DNA of 64,000 nucleotides from Tautonia sociabilis (GCF_003977685.1 NZ_RYZH01000034.1:1-64000), one strand, 5' to 3'. Counted from the first letter of the stretch, positions 9,190 to 17,886 are shown. Numbers and translations: made by a program. The notes: generated from the letters alone by a model not told the origin.

Positions 9190-9726
9190 TCAGCAGTGGA
9201 CCCCTCGCCGGGTGAGGTCCTCGGCCAGGGCGGCCCGGGCGCGATGCAGCCAGGTCTTGACCGTGCCGATGGGCCGGTCGATCACCCGGGCGATCTCCTC
9301 GTAGGGCAGCCCTTGTTCATGGTAGAGCGTGAAGACCAGGCGGTAATCCGGCCGGAGCCGATCGAGGGCTCTGGCCAGCTCTCCGGCCAGGTCGTCGGGG
9401 TCGGTCAGCCCGGGGCGGGAGTCGGGCCGGTCCTCGGGCGGCTCGATCGGAGTCGGCCGCCTCGCCCGCCGCCCCAGGGCCGTCCGGCACCGATTGGCGG
9501 CGATGCCGAGCAGCCAGGGCCGGAGCGGCCGTTCCCGATCGAAGCCCTCGACCGACCGCAGCGCCCGGACGAACGTCTCCTGGACCACGTCCTCGGCATC
9601 CTGGCGGTGGCCGAGCATCCGAACGCAGAGGCCGAAGAGGATCCCCTGATAGCGCTCGATCATCGCGGCGGGAGCCGACGGATCACCGGCCCGCAGCGCG
9701 TCGACGAGTGCGCGATCGTCGTCCAT
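9190..9726 (-). CDS. ECF RNA polymerase sigma factor
   Basis: 178 residues with the two-domain sigma-70 layout. Region 2 is at about 20-90 (AMIERYQGILFGLCVRMLGHRQDAEDVVQETFVRA, including the DAEDVVQ motif, and WLLGIAANRCR). Region 4 is at about 115-170 (LRPDYRLVFTLYHEQGLPYEEIARVI, then GTVKTWLHRARAAL, the -35-recognition helix-turn-helix). Family knowledge says it directs RNA polymerase to stress or envelope promoters and is held by an anti-sigma factor; a ZAS protein is encoded 366 bp downstream. The start ATG at 9726 gives a normal family length. Confidence 0.93.
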   Translation of the reverse strand: MDDDRALVDALRAGDPSAPAAMIERYQGILFGLCVRMLGHRQDAEDVVQETFVRALRSVEGFDRERPLRPWLLGIAANRCRTALGRRARRPTPIEPPEDRPDSRPGLTDPDDLAGELARALDRLRPDYRLVFTLYHEQGLPYEEIARVIDRPIGTVKTWLHRARAALAEDLTRRGVHC

Positions 9727-9838
9727 CGGCGGTCGGCCCTCGATCCGGCGAGACGCCTCCGGCGGGCCGGTCGTCTCACCCGGGCACTACCCGGATGCGG
9801 TGGGATCCCGTTTCAGGTTTTTCGAGACTCCCCGGGAA

Positions 9839-10168
9839 TTATTCGATCCTCCTCCCGATCGCAGGCCCGTCGTCCGGATCCCCCTCGTCGGCGGGCTCCC
9901 GTCCCTCGTCCTCCGAGATCGGCCCCCCCTGTCTCGGCATCCGGAACACGAAATGGGCGATGATGAGGATCAGGGCGATCAGAACAAGGTGCCCCTTGGC
10001 GAGCATCCCTCCCGTCCCCGGGACCGGCCCCCGCAGCGCGATCCAATCGCCCGGCCTCCCTCCTGAGACGAGCAGCCAGGCCAGGATCAGCCCGATGACC
10101 GCCAGCGGCGCGAACCGGCGGGAGGCTCGGCGATCGGGGCCGCCGGCGGGATCAGACCCCTCGGGCAT
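9839..10168 (-). CDS. Small two-helix membrane protein
   Basis: 109 residues with two hydrophobic segments (FAPLAVIGLILAWLLVSGG at about 19-37 and HLVLIALILIIAHFVF at about 60-75) and an acidic, Pro-rich tail. It starts 17 nt before the queE stop codon on the same strand, so it is translationally coupled to queE. No family was recognised. Function unknown; the reading frame is supported by the strong hydrophobic periodicity and the overlap. Confidence 0.6.
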   Translation of the reverse strand: MPEGSDPAGGPDRRASRRFAPLAVIGLILAWLLVSGGRPGDWIALRGPVPGTGGMLAKGHLVLIALILIIAHFVFRMPRQGGPISEDEGREPADEGDPDDGPAIGRRIE

Positions 10169-10877
10169 CGGGCCCCCAGAGCTGCTTGTGCAACTGAACC
10201 TGGAGCCGGAGCGGCAGGCCGCTCTCCAAAATCCAGGCGGCCAGCTCCGCCGCGTCGACCCTCCCGTGGGCGGGGCTCACCAGGACCGGGCAACGCTCCA
10301 CCAGCCGGTGCTCCCGGATCCGCTCCAGGGCCCAGTCGAAATCCGGGCGGTCGCAGACGACCACCTTGACCTCGTCGGTGGGCTTGAGCTTCGCCAGGTT
10401 GTCCCAGAGGTTCGCCTGCTCCTCGCCGGAGCCGGGCGTCTTCAGGTCGAGGATGATCCGGACCCGGGGGTCGACCGGCCCGATGTCGCAGGCGCCGCTG
10501 GTCTCCAGCAGGACGACCCGGCCGGCGTCGGCCAGACCCGACATCAGGGGAAGGGCCTCGTCCTGGAGCAGCGGCTCTCCTCCCGTTACCTCGATCAGGT
10601 CCCCCGGAGCGGCGATCGCGAGGATCCGCTCGAGCAGCGCGCGCAGCGCGATCGGCTCCCCATGATTGAAGGCGTGGGGCGTGTCGCAGTACGAACAGCG
10701 GAGGTGGCAGGCGGTCAGCCGGACGAACACGCAAGGGAGGCCGGCAAAGGTGCCTTCCCCCTGGAGGCTCCGGTAGAGTTCGTGGACCACGAGCACGCCG
10801 CTCGGGCGGCCGAGGATCGACTTGAGGCGATGGTCCCGGCGCCCGGGGGCGACCGGCGGGAGGATCGGGGCACTCAA
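10152..10877 (-). CDS. queE: 7-carboxy-7-deazaguanine synthase
   Basis: 241 residues. This radical-SAM enzyme converts 6-carboxytetrahydropterin to 7-carboxy-7-deazaguanine in queuosine/7-deazaguanine synthesis. The sequence shows the family hallmark ELYRSLQGEGTFAGLPCVFV followed by C57-x3-C61-x2-C64 (TACHLRCSYCDT), which ligates the 4Fe-4S cluster, then a GGEPLLQ motif for SAM binding (near 100) and LDLKTPGSGE. Length is normal. No other queuosine gene is in the window. A TAGAAT box sits 42 nt before the start. The downstream small membrane protein overlaps its stop. Confidence 0.95.
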   Translation of the reverse strand: MSAPILPPVAPGRRDHRLKSILGRPSGVLVVHELYRSLQGEGTFAGLPCVFVRLTACHLRCSYCDTPHAFNHGEPIALRALLERILAIAAPGDLIEVTGGEPLLQDEALPLMSGLADAGRVVLLETSGACDIGPVDPRVRIILDLKTPGSGEEQANLWDNLAKLKPTDEVKVVVCDRPDFDWALERIREHRLVERCPVLVSPAHGRVDAAELAAWILESGLPLRLQVQLHKQLWGPDARGV

Positions 10878-10919
10878 CGGACGCTCCGGACAGGGGATGG
10901 GATCGGCTCGCTGTCGGAC

Positions 10920-10925
10920 ATTCTA
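10920..10925 (-). promoter_or_regulatory. Candidate -10 box (TAGAAT) of queE
   Basis: On the minus strand TAGAAT ends 42 nt before the queE ATG, in the context CCGG-TAGAAT. No TTGACA-like -35 is found at 16-18 nt. The same hexamer precedes other genes in this window. Confidence 0.45.
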
Positions 10926-11045
10926 CCGGATCCGGGCCAGGGCCGGGGGGCTGGAACCGGATCCGAGGCGGCCCCCGCTCCGGTTCGCTCCCCCGGCGTC
11001 CCGGGAGAGGCCCCTTGCCCACTACCTCCGCCGCGGTTCCACCCG

Positions 11046-11051
11046 TATCAT
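11046..11051 (+). promoter_or_regulatory. Candidate -10 box (TATCAT) of the TPR-peroxiredoxin gene
   Basis: TATCAT lies 47 nt before the chosen ATG at 11099. Transcription from here would exclude the upstream in-frame start at 11015 and leave almost no leader for the one at 11060. Confidence 0.35.
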
Positions 11052-11098
11052 CGAGCCCGATGCCATCGACCTCCGCCGCCGCCCCGGAGTCTCGCGAC

Positions 11099-13441
11099 AT
11101 GCTCCATCTCCTCCCGGTCGCCGCTCTCCTCCTCCTTCCGGTGGCGACTCCCCAGGACCAGCCCCTGCCGGAAGGGCACTCCAACCACGGGGAGGCCTTC
11201 AACGAGGGCCCCCGCCAGGCCGGCTCCCTGATGGCCGGCCAGGGGACGGTGGACTTCCCCGTGACCACCGACTCCGACGAGGTCCAGGCGCTGATGAACC
11301 AGGGCGTGGCCCAGCTCCACGTCTTCTTCTACTTCGAGGCCGAGCGCTCCTTCCGTCAGGCGGCGACCATCGAGCCGGAGAACCCCATGCTCTACTGGGG
11401 CATGGCGATGGCTAACGTCAACAACGCCGACCGCGCCAGGAAGTTCCTCGCCGTCGCCCGGGAGAAGGCCGAATCGGCCGAGCTCTCCCGCCGGGAAACC
11501 CTCTACCTCGACGCCCTCTCCGCCCTCTACAAGGAAGGCGACGGGATCGACGACCAGGACCGCCGCCAGGGCTGGTTGAAGGGCCTGGAAACCATCGTCC
11601 AGGAGTTCCGGGACGACCTCGACGCCCGGGCCTGGCTGGCCATGGTCGCCTGGCAAAACAGCCGGCAAGACGGCATCGGCAGCCGGGAGGCGGTCAGCCT
11701 GCTGATCGACTCGGTCCTCGATCGAAACCCGATGCACCCGGGCGCCCACCACTACAAGATCCACCTCTGGGACCGACAGGACGACACCCAGGCCCTCGCC
11801 TCCGCCGCCCTCTTCGCCAAGGCCTCCCCCGGCATCGCCCACGCCTGGCACATGCCCGGCCACACTTATACCAATCTCAAGCGATACGCGGACGCCTCCT
11901 ACCAGCAGGAGGGCTCCGCCCGGGTCGATCACGAGTACATGATCCGGGATCGGGTCATGCCCTTCATGATCCACAACTATGCGCACAACAATCAGTGGCT
12001 GGCGGAGAGCCTCACCAAGACCGGCCGCCTGGCCGACGCGATCGCCGTCGCCCGCAACCTCGTCGAGCAGCCCCGAGACCCGAAGAAGAACAACGCCCGG
12101 GACAGCGGCTCTCCCCAGCGCGAGGGCCGTCGCCGCTGGGCGGAGGCCCTGATCGCGTTCGAGCGGTGGGACGAGCTGCTCGAGGCCGAGGCCTCCGGCG
12201 CCCTGGACTGGTCCTCCGAGCCGGCCGAGCAGCTGCGGAGAGCCTACGCCGCCGGGCTCGCCCACGCCGCTAGGGGAGAGCCCGACGCCCTCGACGAGCG
12301 GATCGCCGCCTTGAAGGAACTCCTGCCGAAGCCCGAGCAGAACGAGGAGCAAGAGGCCCCCGAGGGAGATTCGGGCGAGGGACCGCGGCCGCCTCGCCCG
12401 CTCCCCGGCCTCGAGGCCGCCCTCGCGGAGCTCGAAGGGCATCGCCTCGTCCTGGAAGGGGACCTCGACGCCGCCTTCGAGCGCTTCGGGTCGGCCGATT
12501 CGATGCGCCCCGAGTCCCTCGCCCGCCTGCTCCTGAAGGCCGGTCGCACCGAGGAGGCGGTCGCCAGGGCCAACGAGGCGGTCGAGAAGGCCGAGAACGA
12601 GGTCGCGCCGCTGGCCGCCCGGGTCGAGATCCTCCACGCCGCCGGCAAGCTCGACGAGGCGAGGGCCGCCTACCTCTCCCTCCGAGAGATCGCCCGAGAG
12701 GCGGATCCCGATCTCCCCGTCCTCCGCCGGATTGAGGCCATCCTCGCCGACTGGAAGGCCCGAGACGGCTGGCAAGCCCCCCCTCAGGCCCCCCGCTCCG
12801 ACCTCGCCGCCCGGAATCGCGTCGACCTCGACCGCGTCGGCCCCCTCTGCTGGTCCCCCTTCCCGGCCGAGCCGATCGAGGGGATCGACACCGAGGGCAA
12901 GACCCACCGCCTCGAGCACTACCGCGGCCGGAACCTCGTCGTCCTCTTCTACCTCGGCGGCGACTGCGCTCACTGCATGGAACAGCTCATCGCCTTCAGC
13001 AACAACGCCGACCGCATCCGGGCCACCGGCGCCGAGATCATCGCCATCAGCACCGACGGCCTCGAGACGACCCGAGCCCTGAAGGACAACGGCGAGGTCC
13101 ACTTCGCCATGCCCTTGATCGCCGATCCCGACCTCGACCACTTCCAGCGCTACCGGGCCATGGACGACTTCGAGGCCATGCCCCTGCACGGCACGTTCCT
13201 GATCGACGCCGAGGGGAAGGTCCGTTACCAGGACATCTCCTGGCAGCCGTTCCTCGACGTCGAGTTCGTCATCTCCGAACTCTCCCGGATCAACCGGCTG
13301 CTCGGCCGAGACTCCGCCCCCGTGGCCGGCCCCCGGCTCCGGTCCCATGACGCCCTGCAACGCACGAGCGGCCGCCCCGGCTCCCGGAAGGGACGGCCGG
13401 GCCTGAACCTGGACGACGCGAGAGTCGGCCAGGGTCGGTGA
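11099..13441 (+). CDS. TPR protein with C-terminal peroxiredoxin (AhpC/TSA) domain
   Basis: A 780-residue exported protein. The signal peptide is MLHLLPVAALLLLPVATPQ. TPR-like helical pairs cover about 50-560 (EAERSFRQAATIEPENPMLYWGMAM, HPGAHHYKIHLWD, then several A-rich pairs such as EEAVARANEAVEKAE). A redoxin domain spans about 590-755: LEHYRGRNLVVLFYLGGDCAHC with C623-x2-C626 in the active-site loop, then AISTDGLE and GTFLIDAEGKVRY. The CxxC suggests thiol-disulfide exchange rather than a simple 1-Cys peroxidase. ATG at 11099 was chosen for GGAG at 9 nt and for the signal peptide. The last ~40 residues are Arg/Gly-rich and look like read-out beyond the domain. No neighbour indicates its partner. 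Confidence 0.85.
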   Translation: MLHLLPVAALLLLPVATPQDQPLPEGHSNHGEAFNEGPRQAGSLMAGQGTVDFPVTTDSDEVQALMNQGVAQLHVFFYFEAERSFRQAATIEPENPMLYWGMAMANVNNADRARKFLAVAREKAESAELSRRETLYLDALSALYKEGDGIDDQDRRQGWLKGLETIVQEFRDDLDARAWLAMVAWQNSRQDGIGSREAVSLLIDSVLDRNPMHPGAHHYKIHLWDRQDDTQALASAALFAKASPGIAHAWHMPGHTYTNLKRYADASYQQEGSARVDHEYMIRDRVMPFMIHNYAHNNQWLAESLTKTGRLADAIAVARNLVEQPRDPKKNNARDSGSPQREGRRRWAEALIAFERWDELLEAEASGALDWSSEPAEQLRRAYAAGLAHAARGEPDALDERIAALKELLPKPEQNEEQEAPEGDSGEGPRPPRPLPGLEAALAELEGHRLVLEGDLDAAFERFGSADSMRPESLARLLLKAGRTEEAVARANEAVEKAENEVAPLAARVEILHAAGKLDEARAAYLSLREIAREADPDLPVLRRIEAILADWKARDGWQAPPQAPRSDLAARNRVDLDRVGPLCWSPFPAEPIEGIDTEGKTHRLEHYRGRNLVVLFYLGGDCAHCMEQLIAFSNNADRIRATGAEIIAISTDGLETTRALKDNGEVHFAMPLIADPDLDHFQRYRAMDDFEAMPLHGTFLIDAEGKVRYQDISWQPFLDVEFVISELSRINRLLGRDSAPVAGPRLRSHDALQRTSGRPGSRKGRPGLNLDDARVGQGR

Positions 13442-14157
13442 TCCCTCGCCGAGCCATCGGCCCCAAGAGGCCCGACGCCCCGCTGACCCGATCGATCGAT
13501 GGCGTCCGCCGTCGGAGGGACCGCCTCCTCCCGGTATCCTGGCCCTCCGGGGAACAGGGACGCCTCGGACGATCGATCCCCCGCATCGAGTTCGAGGACC
13601 GGATCACAGGAAGGGCGATCGATCGGGAGATCGGAGTCGATCCCGACCTCGAGGCGACGACCTCTCCTGCGACCGGGATGCGGGAGTCGTTGGCTTGATG
13701 ATGACGTTCGTCTTCGGGTATCGTGATCCGGCCTGCTTCCTCCAGGCCCTGGCCCCCGGCCGGGTGATGCGGTTGTCGAATCTCCTGGGGGATCTCCGCG
13801 AGGCGCTGGCCAAGGCCGCACCGACCGACCTGCCGCGGAACGAACTGGACCGCCTCGGTCTCCCCGAGGCCCACCTGGCCGAAGGCGTCGTCGCCGACGA
13901 CTTCCTCAGGCGGATGCGGTTCTCCAGATCGACCGGGCGCGACAGACCTCCGACGAGTCGGAGTGAGGCCTCCCGCTCCGGATCGGTTCGACGAACCGGC
14001 CGACCGTCCGGGTGAGGGGCCGGCTCCTCCGCGGGTTGCTCGACGAGATCGACCCCCTCGAGAACGACGAGTTCCGCCCCCGGGCCCGTGTCTCGACCCC
14101 CGGGACGCTCCGACCGCCGGCCTCCCGCCGGTTCGAGACGCTCCGGGAAGGGCTCCC
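13442..14157. other. 716-bp region without a confident gene
   Basis: One plus-strand stretch, 13695 to about 13910, reads like protein (FVFGYRDPACFLQALAPGRV, then LPRNELDRLGLPEAHLAEG). It decays into low-complexity sequence, and a shift of frame near 13915 gives VLQIDRARQTSDESE followed by a stop at about 13970. This could be a small unrecognised gene or a frameshifted remnant. A TATCCT box occurs at 13536 but no start with a good Shine-Dalgarno sequence follows. Confidence 0.3.
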
Positions 14158-15300
14158 ATGCTCCTGGACCTCAGCGAAGAGAGTCGACCAATCGTGTCCG
14201 CCTCGCCGATGCCCCTCGCCCTCGACCCCGATCGCTTCTTCAACCTGAAAACGCCCGGCTCCCAGGAGTGGTGGTACTTCGACGCCCTCAGCGACGACGG
14301 CCAGCAGGCCCTCGCCGCCACCTTCTACGTCGGCCTGCCGTTCGACCCGGAATACGGCAAGGCGGCCAAGCGGCACCTCCGCCGCCCCGACCGGCACTCC
14401 GCCCCGTTCCCCCTGGATCACTGCGGCCTGAGCTTCCGCTGGTACCGGACCGACGGCGCCTCGGTGCCCAGACGAGGACGCGGCAACCCCGGCCGTCGTT
14501 CCCAGGCCTATTCGCTGAATTCCCACCGCCGAGACGCGTTCGACCACTCCGCTTCGCCGTTCCGGATCTCGATCGCCGAGAGCCGGCTGGAACGCGACCA
14601 GCAGGGGTATCGCCTGGTGATCAACGCCCCAGACTGGGATCCCCGGCGCCGGATCTCCGCCGAGCTGCGCTTCCGACCGGCGATCGGCACCGAGCCGTTT
14701 GAGATCGATCTCGGGGGGGACGGTTCGGCGCACCACTGGATCCTCGCCGCCTCCGATTGCCAGGTCGAAGGGACAATCGCCATCGATGGCCCCTGGGGAG
14801 GAGCCGCAGAGTTCCGCGGCCGGGGTTATCACGACCACAACGCGGGCGCCGAGGCACTCTCCTCGGTGATGACCCGATGGGAATGGGGCCGCGTCCACCA
14901 CGACGACCGCACCGAGATCTACTCCATCGCCGAGCCGACCCGCGGCCCAACCCAGACGCTCTGGCTCTCCTGCCAAAACGGCAAGCCGGTGCGGATCTGC
15001 CACCAGCCCGCCCGCTCGATGGCCCAACCCTGGAAGAACTGGTTCTTTATGCCGTATCACGGCGCGCTGACCCTCACCGACGACGTCGACGGCCAACGCC
15101 TCCAGCGCTGGAACGACCACCATCTCGACTCCGGCCCGTTCTACCAGCGCTGGCTCGCCGAATTCCGGGGGCCCGGCTTCAGATCGAACCGGCTCGGGAT
15201 CAGCGAGTTGCTCGACACCCGTCGACTGACTCACCCGCTCTTTAACTGGATGATCCCGTATCGCCTCCGTCGCCCCGGGGCGACCCGCCCCCCGGGCTAA
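14158..15300 (+). CDS. CrtC-like carotenoid hydratase / hydroxyneurosporene synthase family protein
   Basis: 380 residues. GSQEWWYFDALSDDG near residue 36 and the later FRGRGYHDHNAG segment match the lipocalin-like CrtC/AttH fold. In phototrophs CrtC adds water to the 1,2 double bond of acyclic carotenoids. Here the substrate is unknown, and no other carotenoid gene lies in the window, so a carotenoid role is inferred from family only. There is no signal peptide. ATG at 14158 is preceded by GGGAAGGG with 5 nt spacing. The frame is open upstream but low-complexity. AttH-like hydrolase or a lipid-modifying activity is the main alternative. Confidence 0.75.
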   Translation: MLLDLSEESRPIVSASPMPLALDPDRFFNLKTPGSQEWWYFDALSDDGQQALAATFYVGLPFDPEYGKAAKRHLRRPDRHSAPFPLDHCGLSFRWYRTDGASVPRRGRGNPGRRSQAYSLNSHRRDAFDHSASPFRISIAESRLERDQQGYRLVINAPDWDPRRRISAELRFRPAIGTEPFEIDLGGDGSAHHWILAASDCQVEGTIAIDGPWGGAAEFRGRGYHDHNAGAEALSSVMTRWEWGRVHHDDRTEIYSIAEPTRGPTQTLWLSCQNGKPVRICHQPARSMAQPWKNWFFMPYHGALTLTDDVDGQRLQRWNDHHLDSGPFYQRWLAEFRGPGFRSNRLGISELLDTRRLTHPLFNWMIPYRLRRPGATRPPG

Positions 15301-15434
15301 CCCGAGGCTGTCGCCCCGCCGGGCCCAATCCCGATCAGATCCCTGAACGCCACGCATCCGAGCGCAGCAACGCGGACCGGCCCCAATCCCGGGCGCGATG
15401 CGAACCGAACCATCGGGCCCGGGGAGCGGAACCG

Positions 15435-15719
15435 ATGCTCGTCCTAAGCCGCACGTCGTCGCAGGACATCATGGTGGGCGACTCCATCCGAATCACCGTG
15501 GTCGCCATCGCCGGGGGCCGGGTCCGCCTGGGGATCGACGCCCCCCAGGACGTCGCCGTCATCCGAGGGGAACTCGCCAGGACGGAGGACTCCTCCGGTC
15601 CTCCCGGAGGCGATCCCCCAACGGCCCCGAACCCGGACGCGGCGGGGCGTTCCGGCCCGGATGGGCCGGCCGATCCGGAGAACTCGGGCCGTCCTGGGAA
15701 CCAAGAACCGGCACCTTGA
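15435..15719 (+). CDS. csrA: Carbon storage regulator CsrA with C-terminal extension
   Basis: 94 residues. The first ~50 residues align with CsrA: MLVLSR (L4 and R6 RNA contacts kept), IMVGDSIRITVV, GGRVRLGIDAP and VAVIRGEL (second RNA contact, usually V-H-R-E-E). CsrA dimers bind GGA motifs in mRNA leaders to control translation or decay. After residue ~50 comes a ~45-residue tail rich in P, G, D and S, not usual for the family (about 60-75 aa). GGAG stands 8 nt before the ATG. It follows the CrtC-like gene by 134 nt and faces a lipoprotein gene. Confidence 0.92.
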   Translation: MLVLSRTSSQDIMVGDSIRITVVAIAGGRVRLGIDAPQDVAVIRGELARTEDSSGPPGGDPPTAPNPDAAGRSGPDGPADPENSGRPGNQEPAP

Positions 15720-15739
15720 TCGGATCGCCTCCCCGGCTG

Positions 15740-15763
15740 CCTCTCCCCGATCGGGGGAAGAGG
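15740..15763. terminator. Convergent hairpin between csrA and the lipoprotein gene
   Basis: CCTCT/AGAGG plus CCCC/GGGG pair around a GATC loop, with a 2-nt bulge on the 3' side. It sits 20 nt after csrA and 28 nt from the stop of the minus-strand gene. No T-tract. Confidence 0.4.
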
Positions 15764-15791
15764 CCATCGGGGCGCCCCTCCAGAGGCCGGA

Positions 15792-16577
15792 TCAGAAGGC
15801 GATGGCCCCGGCCCCCGCCTCCCCCTCGCCGGCCGAGTCGGGCCGGCCGCTGAATCGGGCCTGGGCACGCTGGCCGACGGCCAGGGTGCCGAGCGTCAGG
15901 TCGACCGGATTGGTCCCGGTGGTCGGGGGCTCTCCGGAGGGGAATTCCCAGATCAGGGCGACGTCGTAGGTCGCATTCCCGGACTGGGCGCTGTAGAAAT
16001 AAATGTGGATCAACTGCTGATTGAGGTCGGTGAGGGTCAGCCGCTCATACGGGATGGTCGGGGGCGGCGCGTCTCCCGAGGGGGTGATCCGGGGCCAGAT
16101 GGTCTTGTTCACCGGCTCGACCGCGGCGTTGTTGACCCCCGGGCCGTAGACCGCGGCCAGAACCGCCATCACATCGGAGCGGAAGTCGTTCCGGGGAACG
16201 TGCGGCTGGTCGGGCTGCTCCTGCGCCTCGCTCGGTTCCTGGGAGGTGCGGCGGGCGAGGACGTGGAGACTCAGCGGGCCTCCGGCCAGCTCCCCCTGCG
16301 ACCCTTGCGGGATGTAACTGGCCTCGACCTCGAAGAATCCGGGGGTGAGGGTGACTGGCGCGAACTCGGTCTCGGCCAGCCCCTTGGGAACCCGGAGGTA
16401 GATATTGTTCTCCCGGAAGGCCCCGCCGCTCGGGCCGTAGAGGGTCCGGTCGAGGATCATCTCATCCCGCATCCGGCCCTGGGTGGCCTCGAGCCGATGC
16501 TCGTAACTCGCGAAGCCGCAGCCGAGCGGGGCGATCGAGAGCGCAAGGAGGAAGAATCGGGCAAGCGACCGACGCAT
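15792..16577 (-). CDS. Probable lipoprotein of unknown function
   Basis: 261 residues. The N terminus MRRSLARFFLLALSIAPLGCG has a charged start, hydrophobic core and a weak lipobox (PLGC). The body shows no known motif; YLRVPKGL, LTPGFFEVEASYIP and LWEFP suggest a beta-rich fold. ATG at 16577 has GAGG 8 nt upstream; the adjacent GTG at 16580 is less likely. It lies on the minus strand 99 nt downstream of the HTH regulator, with which it may be co-transcribed. Function unknown. Confidence 0.7.
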   Translation of the reverse strand: MRRSLARFFLLALSIAPLGCGFASYEHRLEATQGRMRDEMILDRTLYGPSGGAFRENNIYLRVPKGLAETEFAPVTLTPGFFEVEASYIPQGSQGELAGGPLSLHVLARRTSQEPSEAQEQPDQPHVPRNDFRSDVMAVLAAVYGPGVNNAAVEPVNKTIWPRITPSGDAPPPTIPYERLTLTDLNQQLIHIYFYSAQSGNATYDVALIWEFPSGEPPTTGTNPVDLTLGTLAVGQRAQARFSGRPDSAGEGEAGAGAIAF

Positions 16578-16676
16578 CACAGGACCTCATGCCGGGACGA
16601 GACGGAGCGGCCGAGGGCCCACCCCGCGACGATCGAGCGTTCTGCTGGGAAATGGTCCGTCCGCCCGGCCGGGCTG

Positions 16677-17534
16677 TCAAGAGACCGTCGGCTTTGCCGG
16701 GGCCTCACCGTGGGGGGAGTAGATCCAGAGGACTCGGCGGAGCTGCCCGGAATCGGCCGAGGCCGACTCGCCCTCCTCCTCCTCATCGATCGGCATCACC
16801 TCCGGTTCGGCCGCCGGATCCTCCGCCCGGAGCAGGGCGACTCGCCCGGCGAGCTGGAGCCAGCGGACGACCAGCCGCCCCCCGATCCGGGCGGCGACGA
16901 GGGAACCGTTGAGGGCCTCGGCGGCTTCGGGGCGCTCGGCGACCCCCACCACCGCGCCGTCCTCGATCAGGGGGGCCATGGCCTCGTCCCGGATCCGATA
17001 GGCCCGGAACCTCCGGTGGGAGGCGATCCAGTACCGCTTCATCGGGAGTGAGAGCACGGTTTCCGCGGCATCCGGCCCGCCGCCCGCGTCCTCGACCCGG
17101 ACGACGACCTCATCGGCGAGCAGCCCATCACCCTCAGGCCGAGGGGGAAGGATCTGAGGGAAGACCTCGTCGTCACCATCCTGGTTCGTCTCGAGCATCG
17201 CCAGCGCCCGACGAAGCAGATCCCCGACCGAGCCGGGGAGGTACTCCCCCACCTCGACCGCCGGAGACGGCCGGCGACGCCGATAACGCGGCCCCTGGCC
17301 GTGCAGCAGCCAGCCGGGCTCGACGTCGGTCAGCTCGATGAATCGGAGGAGCACCTCCGAGGGGACCGTCACGCCCGTCTCGTAGTTGTACCACGTCCGG
17401 ATCGGCAGGTTGAGCCTGCGGGCCAGTTCCGGCCCGCCTCGCTCGCCATACTGCTCGGTTCGAATCTCCCGGAGGCGATTGGCCAACTCGCACTTGGCGC
17501 GGACGACCTCAGGAGAGCTCTTGCAGCGAGCCAT
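16677..17534 (-). CDS. HTH transcriptional regulator with S24 (LexA/CI)-like C-terminal domain
   Basis: 285 residues. The N-terminal XRE-type helix-turn-helix spans about 10-80 (ANRLREIRTEQYG, PELARRLNLPIRTWYNYETG, VPSEVLLRFIEL). The C-terminal S24-like beta domain (about 165-265) contains FRAYRIRDEAMAPLIEDGAVV, the place where LexA/CI carry the Ser-Met of the self-cleavage dyad. Here Ser is replaced (EAM), and the usual Lys region reads VVRWL, so autocleavage is not expected. ATG at 17534 was chosen for GGAGGA about 10 nt upstream and because a TATACT box at 17627-17632 would leave almost no leader for the GTG at 17615. Targets are unknown. Confidence 0.82.
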   Translation of the reverse strand: MARCKSSPEVVRAKCELANRLREIRTEQYGERGGPELARRLNLPIRTWYNYETGVTVPSEVLLRFIELTDVEPGWLLHGQGPRYRRRRPSPAVEVGEYLPGSVGDLLRRALAMLETNQDGDDEVFPQILPPRPEGDGLLADEVVVRVEDAGGGPDAAETVLSLPMKRYWIASHRRFRAYRIRDEAMAPLIEDGAVVGVAERPEAAEALNGSLVAARIGGRLVVRWLQLAGRVALLRAEDPAAEPEVMPIDEEEEGESASADSGQLRRVLWIYSPHGEAPAKPTVS

Positions 17535-17626
17535 CGATGCAGGTTCCTCCTCTGCAAGGGAGTCGACGTCGAGGTCGGTGAGCACCCCCCTCTCGACCGG
17601 TTCGAGGCCGGCCACAGAAGAATCCT

Positions 17627-17654
17627 AGTATAGCAATGCCCGTTGGTAAAGGAA
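17627..17654 (-). promoter_or_regulatory. Promoter of the HTH-S24-like regulator
   Basis: On the minus strand TTCCTT (17654-17649), a 16-nt spacer and TATACT (17632-17627) precede the chosen ATG by about 90 nt. Confidence 0.45.
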
Positions 17655-17886
17655 AGCGACCGCCAGGACGAAGAACGAATGTTGCGACACCGCATCACTG
17701 GGCGGATGGAAGCGTGCCAGCAGGTGCCGGGAACGCGGTCCTCCCGGGAGGCTCCGGCGGGAGGACCGAGCCCTTGGGGAAGGGACGAGATCCTCCTGCG
17801 CAGGACGACCGAACCGGCTCCCTTCGGATCGGCGGGACCGGCGCCGAGCCCGATGCGCCTCAGTGCGGATCGGCTCCCTCGCGAGC

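Noticed and set aside
17535-17615. N-terminal extension of the HTH regulator from GTG 17615
   Set aside because: The -10 box at 17627-17632 leaves virtually no leader, and a strong GGAGGA precedes ATG 17534.
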